DNA of 64,000 bases, taken from contig NC_067305.1 in assembly GCF_020740795.1 (NCBI RefSeq), forward strand, positions 496,001-560,000, given 5' to 3'. The translations under genes and the position numbers were made by a program. Below, piece after piece: positions 32,362 to 43,534 of this stretch. A model generated the notes under the pieces. It worked only from the letters and a program-made list of their open reading frames with translations, searched no databases and was not told where the DNA came from. Source of the DNA: Apus apus. Lineage: Eukaryota > Chordata > Aves > Apodiformes > Apodidae. The first letter of the stretch is position 1; the number at the start of each line of letters is the position of its first letter.

Positions 32362-35300
32362 CATAGAATCATAGAATGGTTTGGATTGGAAGGGACCTTA
32401 ACAATCATTTAGTTCCAACCCCCTGCATGGGCAGGGACACCTCCCACCAGACCAGGGTGCTCAGAGCCCCATCCAACCTGCCTTTCAACACTGCCAGGGA
32501 TGGGGCAGCCACAATTTCCCTGGGCAACTTCTTCCAGAGTTCACCACCCTCACACTACAGATTTTCTTCCTAATGTCTAACCTAAATGGCCCCTCCACCC
32601 ATTTTAGTCCATTATCCCTTGTCCCCTTGCTACAAGCCCTTGTAAAAAGTCTCACCCCTGCTTTCCTGTAGACCTCCTTCAGATACTGGAAGGCCACTAT
32701 GAGGTTTACATGGAGTCTTCTCTTCTACAGACTGTACAGCCCCACCTCTCCCAGCCTGTCTTCACAGGAGAGGTGCTCCAGGCCATGGATTATTTTTGTG
32801 GCCCTTCTCTGGACTTGTTTCAACAGGTCAATGTCCCTCTTATGTTAGGGACTCCAGAACTGGACACTGTGCTCCAGATGGGGTCTCACGAGAGAAGAGC
32901 AGAGGAAAAGAATCACCTCCTTTGACCTGCTGGCCACAATTGTTTTGGTGCAGCCCAGCACACCATTGGCTTTCTGGGCTGCAAGTGAAAAGATTGGCTC
33001 ATGTTGAGCTTCTCATCCACCATCACCTCCACATCCTTCTCCTCCAGACTGTTCTTAATCCATCCTCCATCCAACCTGTGTTTGTAGCTTGGGGTTGCCC
33101 CAACCCAGGTGCACAACTTTGCATTTGGCCTCGTTGAACTTCATGCAGTTTGCACAAGCCCACCTCTAAATCCTGTCAAGGTTCCTCTGCATGGCATCCA
33201 TCCCTTCCAATGTGTCAACCTCACCACACACTTTGGTGTCATCAGCAAATTTGTCGAGGGTGAAGTCGATACCACTGTCCATGTCACTGATGGAGATGTT
33301 AAACAGCACCAGTCCAAGTACTGACCCTTGAAAAACAACACTCATCACTGGTCTTCATCTGGACATCAAGCCATTGATCATGACTCTCTGAGTGCCACCA
33401 TCTATCCAGCTATTTACTCAACGAGTGGTCCATCCATTGAATCTGTATTGTTTCAGTTTCAGTACCAGGATGTTGTGTGGAAGAGTGTCAGAAGTTTTGC
33501 ACAGGTGCAGGTGCATGACATCAGTTGCTCTTCCTTTGTGCACCAATGTCATGACCCCTTTGTTGAAGCCACCAAATCAGTCAGGCAGGATTTGCCCTTG
33601 GTGAGGCTGTGTTGGCTGTCACCAATCACCCACATGCTTTAGCAGAGCCTTCAGGAGGATCTGCTCCATGATGTTGCCAGGTACAGAGGTGAGACTGACT
33701 GGCCTGTAACTCCCTGGGTCTTCCTTTTTTCTCTTTCTGAAAATGGGGGTGATGTTTCCCCTTTTCCAGTCAGTGGGAACATTGTCAGACTGCCAAGACT
33801 TTTCAAATATGATGGACAGTGGCTTTGCAACTTCATCAGCCAGTTCCTTCAGGAGCCTGCTGGCCAAACTAAAAGGCAAGAAGTAACTGCACAAGCAGTT
33901 CAACCAGGGACTGGTATCTTGGGAAGAGCAGAGTGACTGCTTGGTCATGCCAGTATGGGGTCAGGGAGGCCAAAGCGTGGCTGGAGCTGAACTTGGCAAG
34001 GGATGCAAAGAATAACAAAAAGGGCTTCTACAGGTTTATCAATCAGAAAAGGAAGGCTAAGGAAAGTGTCCTCCCCCAATAAGCAAGGATTGCAAACTAG
34101 TAACAACAGACAAGAAGGAGGCTGACGTTCTCAATTACTTTTTTGCTTTGGTCTTCACTGGCAACGTCTCTCCTCACACCTTCCAAGTTGAAGGACCTCA
34201 AGATGGGGACCAGAAGGAGGAAGCCCCTCCCATGGTAAGAAAAGACAAGGTTCGGGATCACCTGAGGAGCCTGAAACAAGTTGCCCAGAGAGGTGGTGGA
34301 GGCCCCATCCTTGGAGACATTCAGGGTCACGCTTGATGAGGCTCTGAGCAACCTGATCTAGTTTAAAAATCCCTGTGCACTGCAGGGGGGCTGGACTAGA
34401 TGGCCTTTAAAGGTCCCTTCCAACCCCACACATTCTATGATTGTATGAGCCATGGCTTAAACCTGTCAAGTCCCATGGACTTGTGCAAATTCAGGTCCTT
34501 CAGGTGGTCACAAACCCGCTCTTCTCCTACAGTGGGGGGATTTTCCTTTTCATAGTCCCTGCCTTCTCCTTCTCTAACTTGGATGATGTGACCAGAGCTG
34601 TTGCCAGTGAAGACTAAGGCAAAGTAGTCATTGAGCACCTCAGCTTCTCTATGTCCTGCATGACCAGATCTCCAGTGTCCTTCTGAAGTTGGCCCATATT
34701 TCCCCTCATCTTTCTCTTATTGCTGACATACCTATAGAAACTTTTCTTATCTTTAACATCCCTGGCCAGATCCAATTCTATCTGTGCGTTGGCCTTCCTT
34801 CCTCAGCTGAAGCCAGCTTCTCTGACAACTTGTCTGTGCTCCCCCCAGGACACCTGGCCCTGCTTCCACTCTCTGTAAACCTTGGTTTTACTTTTTACTC
34901 TTTCCAGGAGTGTCTTGCTAATCCACACAGGCCTCCTGGCATTCCTGCCTGTTCCCTTTGTTGGGACACATTGCTCCTGGTCATGAAGGAGGTGATCCTT
35001 GAATACTAACCAGCTTTCCTGGGATCTCCTCCAGGGTTTGGTCCCATGGTACCCTACCAAGCAGGTCCTTGAAGAGACCAAAGTCTGCTGTTTTGCAGTC
35101 AGGGGTAGTGGGCTTGCTTCGTTCCTTCCTCGCTGCCCTAAGGAACCTGAATTCAACCATGTCATGCTTGTTACAGCCCAGTCATCCATTAAGTCAGCAT
35201 GTGTCATCATCAACCAGCCTGTCTCTGTTGGTGAGAACAAGGTCCAGCAAAGCACTTTTTCTTGTTGGTTCCTCTATCATTTGGAGGAGGAAGTTGTCAT

Positions 35301-35572
35301 CAATGCACTTCAGGAACTTCATGGATTGCTGGTGCTTTGCTGTGTAGTCCCTCCGGCAGATATTGGCATGGTTGAAATCCCCCACGAGGACCAGGCCTGT
35401 GAAGGTGAAATGGTTCATAGCTGCAAAATCTCTCTGAATCTTGTATCTGAAAAACTCTCAACACTGAGCATTCACATCTGGTCATCTGCTCAACCATACC
35501 AGGAGTCAGATGGCCTTTGTGTTCATCTTGGAAGAAAAGTTCCACAAAAAAAAGTAGCAGGAGGAGTAGAAA
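32362..35572 (-). mobile_element. Long CR1 LINE, antisense, interrupted by another CR1
   Basis: The tail TCATAGAATCATAGAATGG is at the left end. Going rightward it holds, in reverse order, the 3' UTR, the ORF2 C-terminus, the reverse transcriptase N-terminal part ([20 protein letters not shown]) up to 33866, then after the nested element RT-upstream sequence (DLNLHKSMG) and the endonuclease end (LVGDFNHANICRRDYTAKHQ, LLDLVLTNRD). ORF2 has stops and frameshifts. About 2.6 kb of CR1 without the insert, one of the longest copies in the window; no ORF1. Confidence 0.93.
33867..34448 (+). mobile_element. CR1 LINE nested inside the antisense CR1, with internal deletion
   Basis: The left half reads ELNLARDAKNNKKGFYRFIN, the CR1 segment between endonuclease and reverse transcriptase. 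At about 34285 it jumps to the 3' UTR (GTTGCCCAGAGAGGTGGTGG) and ends CATTCTATGATTGTATGAG. The host CR1 reads DLNLHKSMG on one side and [15 protein letters not shown] on the other, which are adjacent in an intact ORF2. Confidence 0.88.
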
Positions 35573-36197
35573 TATCATAGAATCATAGAAAAGTTTGTGT
35601 AGGAAGGAACCTTAAAGATCCCTCCCTGTGCAGGCAGGGACACCTCCCTCCAGCCCGGGCTGCTCAGAGCTCCATCCAACCTGCCCTTCAACACTGCCAG
35701 GGATGGGGTTTCCACGACCTCCCTGGGCAATCAGTTCCAGCATCTCACCACCCTCATAGTAAAGAATTTCCTCCTAGTATCTCATCTAAATCTCCAAGTT
35801 TTAAACCATTGCCCTCTCACTACGTGCCTGTGCAAAAAGTCCTGCCCCAGCTTTCTTGTAGGCCCTTCAGGTATTGGAAAGCCACTAGGTCACCTCGGAG
35901 CCTCCTCTTCTCCAGGCTGAACAACCCCAACTCCCTCAGCCTGTCTTCACAGAGGAGCTGCTCCAGTCTCTGATCGTTTTTGTCCCCCTCCTCTGGACTC
36001 TCTCCCAGAGCTCCATGTCCTTCTTATGCTGCGGGCTCCAGAACTGGACACAGTGCTCCGGGTGGGGTCTCACCAGAGCAGAGTAGAAGGGGAGAATCAC
36101 CTCTCTCGACCTGCTGGCCAAACTTCTTTTGATGCAGCCCAGGACACCACTGGCTTTCTGGGCTGCAAGTGCACCAGTTGGCTCATGTTGAGCTTCA
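35573..36197 (-). mobile_element. CR1 LINE, 5'-truncated, antisense
   Basis: A second tail, ATCATAGAATCATAGAAAAG, marks a separate insertion abutting the longer CR1. Minus reading contains [20 protein letters not shown]. Truncated near GGCTCATGTTGAGCTTC. Confidence 0.92.
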
Positions 36198-37169
36198 TAT
36201 AATTTGGAGTAAATGGGAATTTTCTAATATGCCTCAAATACTTCATTACCATTTTGAATTAAAAATAGTAAATGCATAAAGGAATAAGAAACATGATTAT
36301 AATTTGTGTGAAGCCTGGTGTGATTTCTTCCAGTATTACCAAAAGAAAACATTTAAACACTATGGGAAATTTACATTTTGTATTTCATGGTCACTGAAAT
36401 CTGTTTTCCAAGTACACATTTCAACATGGAAGAAAAACTTAAAAAAAAAAAAAAACTTAAAAAAAAAAAAAGATAATTCTGTGGGAAGTCTATGTTTTAC
36501 AAAAGGAGAAAAAGTGAAATAACAAGCTCATGAAAGGTGACATACTTAGTATTTTCTTTCTTTTCCTTGAAGTCTATTGTCAATCAGCAATGATGGTTAA
36601 CACAATATGAGGTATCATCTGCTAAATTTATGTTAAGAAAGTCGTATGTGCTGACTTGCACTTATTTCAGGAATTGGAATTCAGCTGTTCATGATCTGGA
36701 TATTTGTCTAAAGTTTACATATAAGTTCTTACACTCTAAGAGCCACAGACACTAACATACAGGCTGCCTGCAGCAGTAGACGTGAGGATCCCTGCTGCTT
36801 CGAGCTTCCCAGGTGCGGGGATCCACTGGTGTATTGCAATCCAGATCCAGTGCTGATGTGCGGTCAGTGTGGACAAGTTTGGATGTGAATGTGAGCGTGA
36901 GCTTTGAATCTGTGTGGTACAGGCTTCACTTCTACTCCCTGGCCACAGCAGGTACTCAGGAGTGGGTAACACCACTTGCCCAACAGCCCATTAATAAAAG
37001 TGCATCTGACAGGAGCGAATCCCTCCCAAATGTGGGGGTGGTTATTTTAGGTACTTATTCAAGATCTCACAAATCATTACATATATGGGAGACAAGAAGG
37101 TCTTGGATATTCTAGTGCCTGGCTGACACCCCTAAGGAAACCTTGGGGCAAGCAGAAAACGGTGTTAAA
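36198..37169. other. Intergenic stretch, no gene seen
   Basis: AT-rich, with two A-runs at 36438-36471. No feature beyond simple sequence recognised. Confidence 0.5.
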
Positions 37170-37300
37170 CTAAAAAAAAAAAAAAAACAAACAAACAAAA
37201 GCCAAAACAAAACCAACAAAAAACCCCACACATAAATATAAACAAAACCAACAAAAAACTCACAACAAAACAAAACAAAAAACAAACCAAACAGAAAAGC
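37170..37300. repeat. A-rich, (AAAC)n-like simple repeat
   Basis: A run of A followed by ACAAACAAACAAA and related units. Confidence 0.85.
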
Positions 37301-37407
37301 AGAATAATTCAAAGCGTTGCCATCCCAAGAGACAGCTTTTCATTGTGAGAACAAGTCGAAACTGTCTGCGATGAAAGAAAAGTGTAATTAAAATAAGAAT
37401 GGCCCTT

Positions 37408-37905
37408 TGTGCTGGTATGACTTGGCGGAGGGGACCCACGGGTAGCTCTACAAAACCAGCCAAGGAGCCACTATAGAGGCAATAGATGCGCCTCTGCTAT
37501 TAACATATGAAAGAGCTGATACAAGAGCAGCTGAAAAAGAAGAGCAGAGCTGGAGAGGCAGAGGGTGCTGATGCTTGGTGAGGAAGAAGGGGAAGAAGGT
37601 GTCCGAGCAGAAGTTTCCCAAACTGTGTGTGTGTTATGTGGGCATTGATTAGTGTGAAATTAAATTATTATTTTTCCACACGTTGAGTCTGTTTTGCCCG
37701 GGACCTCAATTGGTGAAGAACCCTCCTTGTCCTTTGTCTCGACCCAGGAGCTTCTAGTTGGGTTTGTCCTCCCTATCCCAGGGTCCGTGTGAGGGGGGAT
37801 GAGTGAGCCCTCACAGCAGCCCACTGCTTCATTGAGACCAGGTAAGGAGGATGAGGGAAGGGGGGATGTCTCCTCATCAGCACCACGTCCTCCTCCCATC
37901 CCGTT
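37408..37905 (+). mobile_element. Avian ERV LTR, probably truncated
   Basis: Begins TGTGCTGGTATGACTTGGCG. A TTAAATTATTA block lies in front of GTCTGTTTTGCCCGGGACC, a conserved-looking R/U5 core of bird LTRs. The 3' end is not clear and the next LTR starts at once. Confidence 0.6.
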
Positions 37906-37909
37906 TCCT

Positions 37910-38330
37910 TGTGACGTGCAGAATAACGACTTTACAACCAGTAAGGTTATCAAGAAGGTATGTTTATTCAGCGCTGGGTGCACGGGGGATCGCTCCTCCA
38001 CAAGCGTGCACACCCTACAGCTGCTGGCAAGCTCATTATATGACACAAAGTAATACACATTCATCCATGTTGCTGCATATACATTAGGTGTCCGAGGATA
38101 GGGAGGGGTTATTACAATTAGTTCCTGGAAATCATTATCATAGTTGCCCCCCCGAGCTCCTCCTTATTGCACCTGCGCAGTGTCTTCTGGTGGTCGTGGG
38201 CAGGGGTCTCTGGGATGAAGGCTGTATGTCTTCCTCGCTGTGCACTTTTCACCTCTCGGCATTCCTTTCTGGGGTCTGCACCACGAGCTTGCTTTCTCAG
38301 CAAGTTTCTGGGGGAACATTCTCTTACACA
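37910..38330 (-). mobile_element. 3' LTR of an antisense endogenous retrovirus
   Basis: Read on the minus strand it starts TGTAAGAGAATGTTCCCCCA, has AATAAACATACC as poly(A) signal (complement at 37960-37971), and ends CTGCACGTCACA. A purine-rich tract GTGAGGGAGGGTGT (38332-38347) stands directly before the start, as expected of the polypurine tract before a 3' LTR. Confidence 0.7.
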
Positions 38331-38460
38331 ACACCCTCCCTCACAATCCAAACCTTATCTATACATTCCAAGCCTTATCGATGCTAAACAATGCCATCCT
38401 GTTTCCTCCTTATGTGTTAGTCCTTTTTACCAAGGGAGGCCATCTGGTTTCCTCAGATCA
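38331..38460 (-). mobile_element. Remnant of internal ERV sequence
   Basis: Short stretch that precedes the polypurine tract on the minus strand. No coding frame of use remains. Confidence 0.4.
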
Positions 38461-38708
38461 CTTGCAGCACGGCCAGTGCCTGGGCACTCAGAGCCCAGCT
38501 GGGAGCCTGCTCAGGAGCGGGCTGGGCTGGTGCCTCCTGGCAGCCTCCCACAAAATGTTCCTAGAGCCGAAGTCCCCGGGGCAGCCGCACTCTCGGCAGC
38601 GCTGCTTCCCTCCCCCCTTGGAGGCAGAAGAGAGGAGCTGCTGGGCTGCTGCAGCTCGGGGCTCCTCTTCCCCTGGCCCTCTCTCCATCTGCCCTCCAGC
38701 TACCTCTC

Positions 38709-38956
38709 CGTGTGGTGATCGGGGCCACCTTATTGGAGTCAGCTGGGCCCCGAGGCCCAAGTCCACAAGATTAGGCAGCTCCTGCTCCCTGAGCACTTCA
38801 ATAATATCACCATGACAAATGACATCACCCTGCTGGAGCTGAACCAGCCCATCCAGTGCAGCTCCTACATCCAGCTGGCCTGTGTGCTTGATGCCTCACT
38901 GAGAATGTCAGAGCTGCTACGTCAGTGGTTGGGGTGCCACCACTGCCAGCTGCAAG
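38709..38956 (+). pseudogene. Acrosin-like trypsin-family serine protease fossil
   Basis: Three blocks in three frames: RVVIGATLLESAG; then GPEAQVHKIRQLLLPEHFN and TNDITLLELNQPIQCSSYIQ; then YVSGWGATTAS. This order is that of acrosin-type proteases; the NDI block carries the catalytic aspartate. Two frameshifts (near 38745 and at 38917) and the missing NC before YVSGW make it non-functional. The His and Ser exons are not seen. It sits between LTR pieces and a CR1 tail. Confidence 0.85.
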
Positions 38957-39017
38957 TTCCTAAAAAGTCCTTATGTCTTGAGTGCCAGCTGGGGCAACCC
39001 CAGGCACTGATATAGGC

Positions 39018-39098
39018 TGGGCAGTGACTGGGTTGGAACTAGATGAGTTTTAAGGTCCCTTCCAATCCAAACCTTTCTATGTTTCTATGATTCTGTGA
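39018..39098 (+). mobile_element. CR1 3' tail fragment
   Basis: GGGTTGGAACTAGATGAG, AAGGTCCCTTCCAATCC and TTCTATGATTCTGTGAAG. Confidence 0.8.
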
Positions 39099-39110
39099 AG
39101 ATGATGGTGG

Positions 39111-39793
39111 TGTTGGAAAATAACTCAGAAATGTAAAGTATGTGGTTATTTTGCAGAAGATGTACTCTGTTAAAATTGTAGTCAGAGAGGCACACAATTA
39201 GTACCACAGCCAGCACTGAGCAAGGACACGCTGCAATAACTAGGCCTTGAAGAGGGCAATTAATCAAAAGGTTTGTTGAAAGATCATTGCATGTAAATTA
39301 CCAACTTACCAGAGAAGACTTCAGGTCTATACAGATAATTGGACCTAAAGAATGCAGGAGGTGATAAAGAACAAAAGTCAAGAAGATTGATGGCTGAACC
39401 AGTCTTGGGCAGCTGGAGCGATATTGTGTCCTTTAGGTGAAATTAGCTCATTACAATGTCATTATAATAGTAAAAATCACACCCCCAGGTATAAAAGGCC
39501 CCTTCCCAGGGGAAGACCCTTCCCCAGAGCATGTGTGACAGTAGAAATAGTGATGTGACCATATTATAACTATATGTAAATCGCTCACCAAACAATATAA
39601 GGAGAATGGACTTGGAACGTTACTAACTTTATAGTTTTGTGTATAAATATGCCATGAAAAATCTCGTTTGGTGTGCTTGATTTGTGGGAAGGCACCAAGC
39701 CCCCAGCTTTGTACAAACCTGCAAGAAATAACGTCTCTTTGTCTCCTTCCTAAACGTGGTCTCTTTGTCTGGGCTTTGGGACCTAAACTGGTA
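39111..39793 (+). mobile_element. ERV LTR with possible tRNA-Leu-type primer site after it
   Basis: Starts TGTTGGAAAATAAC. GTATAAAAGGCC at 39489 looks like a TATA box, and AAGAAATAACGTCTCTTTGT near 39722 an R/U5 core. The sequence after 39793, TGGTAACAGCGGGATGAGG, resembles the tRNA-Leu primer site of ERVL-type elements. The 3' edge is uncertain, and no internal coding follows. Confidence 0.55.
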
Positions 39794-39810
39794 AATGGTA
39801 ACAGCGGGAT

Positions 39811-40100
39811 GAGGTGTCATGGGAGAGTCAGGACTCAAAGTGACTTAAATGTAAGAATCCGACTATTTTTCATACTATAACTGGGGTGAGATTGTTGCTG
39901 GGAAGATGTACTAGTAAAGCTGCAGTCCCCACTAGCTCTGTCCAACACCACACAGGAGCACTCACCTTGCCATCACCGACCCTGGCACACACCCAGTTGC
40001 ATCCTGTCAGCACTCACGCCTGTTGGATTATCAGCCAGGCTGGGTGTGCAGGGACTTGGGTTTTCCACAAGAGGGTGCTGCCCACATTGGAAAAGGCTTC
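39811..40100. other. Short stretch, possibly ERV leader then unknown
   Basis: No coding or repeat end recognised. Confidence 0.3.
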
Positions 40101-40104
40101 AGGT

Positions 40105-40260
40105 TTTCCAGTAGAGCGCATCATCCCCTGGCGTCGCACCGGGGCGCCCACAGCCAAACGGACCGTCAGGCCCGGTCAGAGCTTTATTAGGGCTTGCTGA
40201 ACAGGATTTCAGAGGCTTACTCTTTCATAGACTTCTGAACACAATATTGTCCTGCTCACT
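40105..40260 (-). mobile_element. Antisense LTR fragment, candidate
   Basis: On the minus strand CCCTAATAAAGCTCTGACCG is followed by a GC-rich U5-like stretch ending GGTGCGACGCCAGGGG. TTTATT (reverse of the poly(A) signal) is at 40183-40188. Ends not defined. Confidence 0.4.
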
Positions 40261-40655
40261 GTGGGCAGCTGGTGGATAAATTATTACATTTAAAAAAAAA
40301 AAAAAAATTATTACTCATAGATGTAATACAGACACATCTCCAGGGGTACAGCAGCCTACGTTCTAAAATGATAACTTATTTTTAAGTACCTCATATCCTG
40401 ATTATTTCAGGAAACAACTTGAAGCAGCCTGATATTTAGAAACTGTGTGACCATGTTTTTGGTTTAGACCTCTTTGGATGTCTCAAGGTACATATCCCAA
40501 AAAGACTGATTTGAGGAAGCACATACTACAGAGGGAGTGAGGAGCAGTATTCAGCTTGCATGGTCATAGTTCAGAATTCACCATGATTATAGAAATGGAA
40601 ATGCATGCACGGCTCATATCCCTGTGCACCATGTCAGGGCTGCTCACCAAGCTTT

Positions 40656-41403
40656 TGTCCTGGTTTTAGCCAGGATGAAGCCAATTTTCCTTGTACCAAT
40701 CTTTTTTCCTTCAGTGAGCTCTCTTCTAACTAGCAGCAAGTGTTCCACCCAGTGGACTGATAAACCTGGTATTATGATGTTACTGCTGAGACGCCAAGGT
40801 TGCTTTGCTTTGCCACCTCAGGGATGCTACCAAGAGCAGAAGAGCCATATCTACAACCCCCATAGGGAGGGTTGGACTAGACAGACAGCAAAATTTATCA
40901 AAGTATTCCATTCCATATATCTGCCTAAGCTCAGAAGAAGGTCAGAGAGTACAGAAGACAACTTCCTTCCTGCTTCTTCTTCCCTTTTCTCCCGTCCATG
41001 ACCGGTGTCCAGGGAGGACTCTATCCCTGGACATCCCTGGACTCCATCCCGTCCATACCCATTGATCCCCAGGCCCTTGCATCCCTGCCCCTCATCGCCC
41101 ACTCCTCAGCTCCTGGCTGCTCTGCCCTCTCTCTGGCAGCTCCGGGACATTTCAGGGCTGTTCACAGCTCAGGAGATGCTGGGGGAGATGCTGGGGGTAG
41201 GCAGAGGCAAGAGGGTTTTGCACATTCTGGAACATATTTGTATATAGTTGTACATATTTTCTTTTGTCATTAGTGTTTAATTAAAGATGTCTAGTTTAGT
41301 TTTCAATCCAGAAAACCTTGTCATCTTTCTCCTTTCCCTACCTGGGGGAGAGGATCGAGAGCATTGTTGTCCCTGGTTTAATTGCCCGAGTCAAACCATG
41401 ACA
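40656..41403 (+). mobile_element. Solo LTR, avian TGTCCTGGTTT family, sense
   Basis: Clear ends TGTCCTGGTTTTAGCC and GTCAAACCATGACA. 748 bases with no internal retroviral sequence on either side. Flanks GCTTT and GGTTA do not match, so the target duplication has decayed or was lost. Same family as the antisense copy at 42798-43534. Confidence 0.85.
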
Positions 41404-41410
41404 GGTTAGG

Positions 41411-42312
41411 TTCATACAATCATAGAAGCACATAATGGTTTGGGCTGGAAGGGACCTTAAAGCTCATCCAGTTCCAACCCCCCTCTGCATGGGCAGGGAC
41501 CTCCCACCAGATCAGGTTACTCCAAGCCCCATATAACCTGCCCTTGAACACTTCCAGGGATGGAGCAGCCACAGCTTCTCTGGGCAACCTGGGCCAGGGT
41601 CCCACCACCCTCACACTACAGAATTTATTCCTAATGTCTAACCTAAATCTATCTTCTTCCAGCATAAAACATCACCCTTTGTCCTCTCACTACACACCCT
41701 TGTATAAAGCCCCTCCCCAGCTTTCCTGGAGCCCCTTCAGGCACTGGAAGGTGCTCTAAGGTCTCCCTGGAGCCTTCTCTTCTCCAGGCTGAACACCCCA
41801 ACTCTCCCAGCCTGTCTCCAGAGCAGAGCTGCTCCAGCCCTCCCATCATCTCCATGGTCTCCTCTGGACTTGTTCTGAGAGCTCCATGTCCTTCCTGTAT
41901 TGAGGGCTCCAGAACTGGACACAGTGCTCCAGGTGGGGTCTCACAAGTGCAGAGTAGAGGGGCAGAATCATCTCCCTCTACCTGCTCACCACACTTCTTT
42001 TGATGCAGCCCAGCATACCGTTGGCTTTCTGGGCTGCAAGTGCACAGATTGGCTCATGTTGAGCTTTTGATCAACCAGCACCCCCATGTCCTTCTCCTCC
42101 AGACTGCTCTCAATCCATTCTCTGTCCAACCTGTATTTGTGCTTGGGGTTGCCCCAACCCAGATGTGGCACCTTGCCTTGTTGAACCTCGTGAGGTTGGC
42201 ATGGGCCCACCTCTCCAGCCTGTCAAGGTCCTTCTGGATGGCATCCCTTCCTTTCAGTGTGGTAACCACACCACATAGCTTGGTGTTGTCAGCAAATTTG
42301 CTGAGGGAAGCA
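41411..42312 (-). mobile_element. CR1 LINE, 5'-truncated, antisense
   Basis: Left tail TTCATACAATCATAGAAG. Minus reading includes [16 protein letters not shown], and the right part encodes [19 protein letters not shown]. Frames broken. Inserted eight bases beyond the LTR. Confidence 0.93.
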
Positions 42313-42797
42313 ACTCATGTTCTGAGCTGCTTTGCTCTGTGCTGATTTGTGCTGTGCTTTGGTGATGTTGCAGGTCTGTGTGCTGATGACTCTCTGGTGA
42401 TTACTCAGAGGCTACATCTTCTGAGTGGCTGGACTCATATCACACCTCTGCAACCAAGAGTCACAGCTAACCTGAGAAAACAAAAAGGAAAAAAGAAAAA
42501 GACAAATAACACCCTGGACACAGACTCTTACTCTGCTGCAGTGGTCTTAGATGTTTTTGTTTCATCCTCTGCAAACACTGAAACGAGCAGGTTTCTGCTC
42601 ATGGAAGGCCCATCCAGATCCCTTGGAAGTCAGCAGGAGTTTTTCACTGACGTCAGTGTGATTTGGATCAGACCCAGAAAAGCTGGCTGCACAAATACAG
42701 ACACTGCAGGTCACGGACTGCTTTAAGTTGGTTTCAGTGGTGCAACACAGTGAGCTACAGGACCTCCACTACCTGCATGTAGGTTCCCCCAAGGGGC
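42313..42797. other. Between-repeat stretch, nothing recognised
   Basis: About 480 bases without ORF or repeat signal that I can name. Confidence 0.4.
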
Positions 42798-43534
42798 TGT
42801 GACATGGGCTAATGCTCCCTATCCCCTCTTGCTCCCACCCAGTGAGGAAAAGGAGAGAGAGAGAATCAGGAGAAGAGAGAGTCTTCTGGACTGGAAACTA
42901 AACTAATCAGCCTTAATGAAATACGAGTGAGAAAAGACAATAAAGACAATATGTACAAATACATGCAGGAATGTGGCAAACCCCTATCCTCTCCCACCCC
43001 CAGCAGCTCCCAGCATACTCCCCTCAGCTGTGGACAGTCTCAAGAAGGTCCCAGACCACTTCCAGAGAGAGCAGCAGAGCAAACAGGAGCTGAGGGTGGA
43101 GATACAGTGTCAGGAATGCACGGGCCTGGGGATCAAAGATGGACAGAGCAAGATCTGCTTGGATGCCAGCCATGGACGGAATAGAAAATAGGAAGAGGGG
43201 ACTTCCGTGATCCCTAAATTTATACCCATAATGATGTATATATGGGCTGTTTGGCCAATTCCATTATCTGTCTAGTCTTCTCCTCCCTACTGGAGGGTTA
43301 TAGATACGACCCTTCTGCTCCTTTAGTGTTCAAAGCAGCAGATTCAGCAAGTGGAGCAAAGTGGCCTTGGTCTCTCAGCAGTAACTATGAACATTCCAGC
43401 ATTATCAGTCCACTGCCTGGAAAACTTGCTGTTAATTTCATCAAGTGTGCTGCTGAAAAGAGAGTTCACTAAAAAAAAACACAAAAAAAGTCAGTGAAAA
43501 GAAAATCAGCTTCTTCCTGACTCAAACCAGGACA
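42798..43534 (-). mobile_element. Solo LTR, avian TGTCCTGGTTT family, antisense
   Basis: On the minus strand it begins TGTCCTGGTTTGAGTCAGGA and ends GCCCATGTCACA. Block by block it parallels the sense copy: GCAAGTGTT against GCAAGTTTT, CAGTGGACTGATAA in both, TTACTGCTGAGA in both, GATCCCCAGGCCC in both, TAGTTTAGTTTC against TAGTTTAGTTTT. The 85-codon ORFs inside have no function. Confidence 0.83.

Noticed and set aside
42927-43191. Plus ORFs resembling a charged, Gln-rich protein
   Set aside because: They lie inside the antisense LTR that aligns to the copy at 40.7-41.4 kb.
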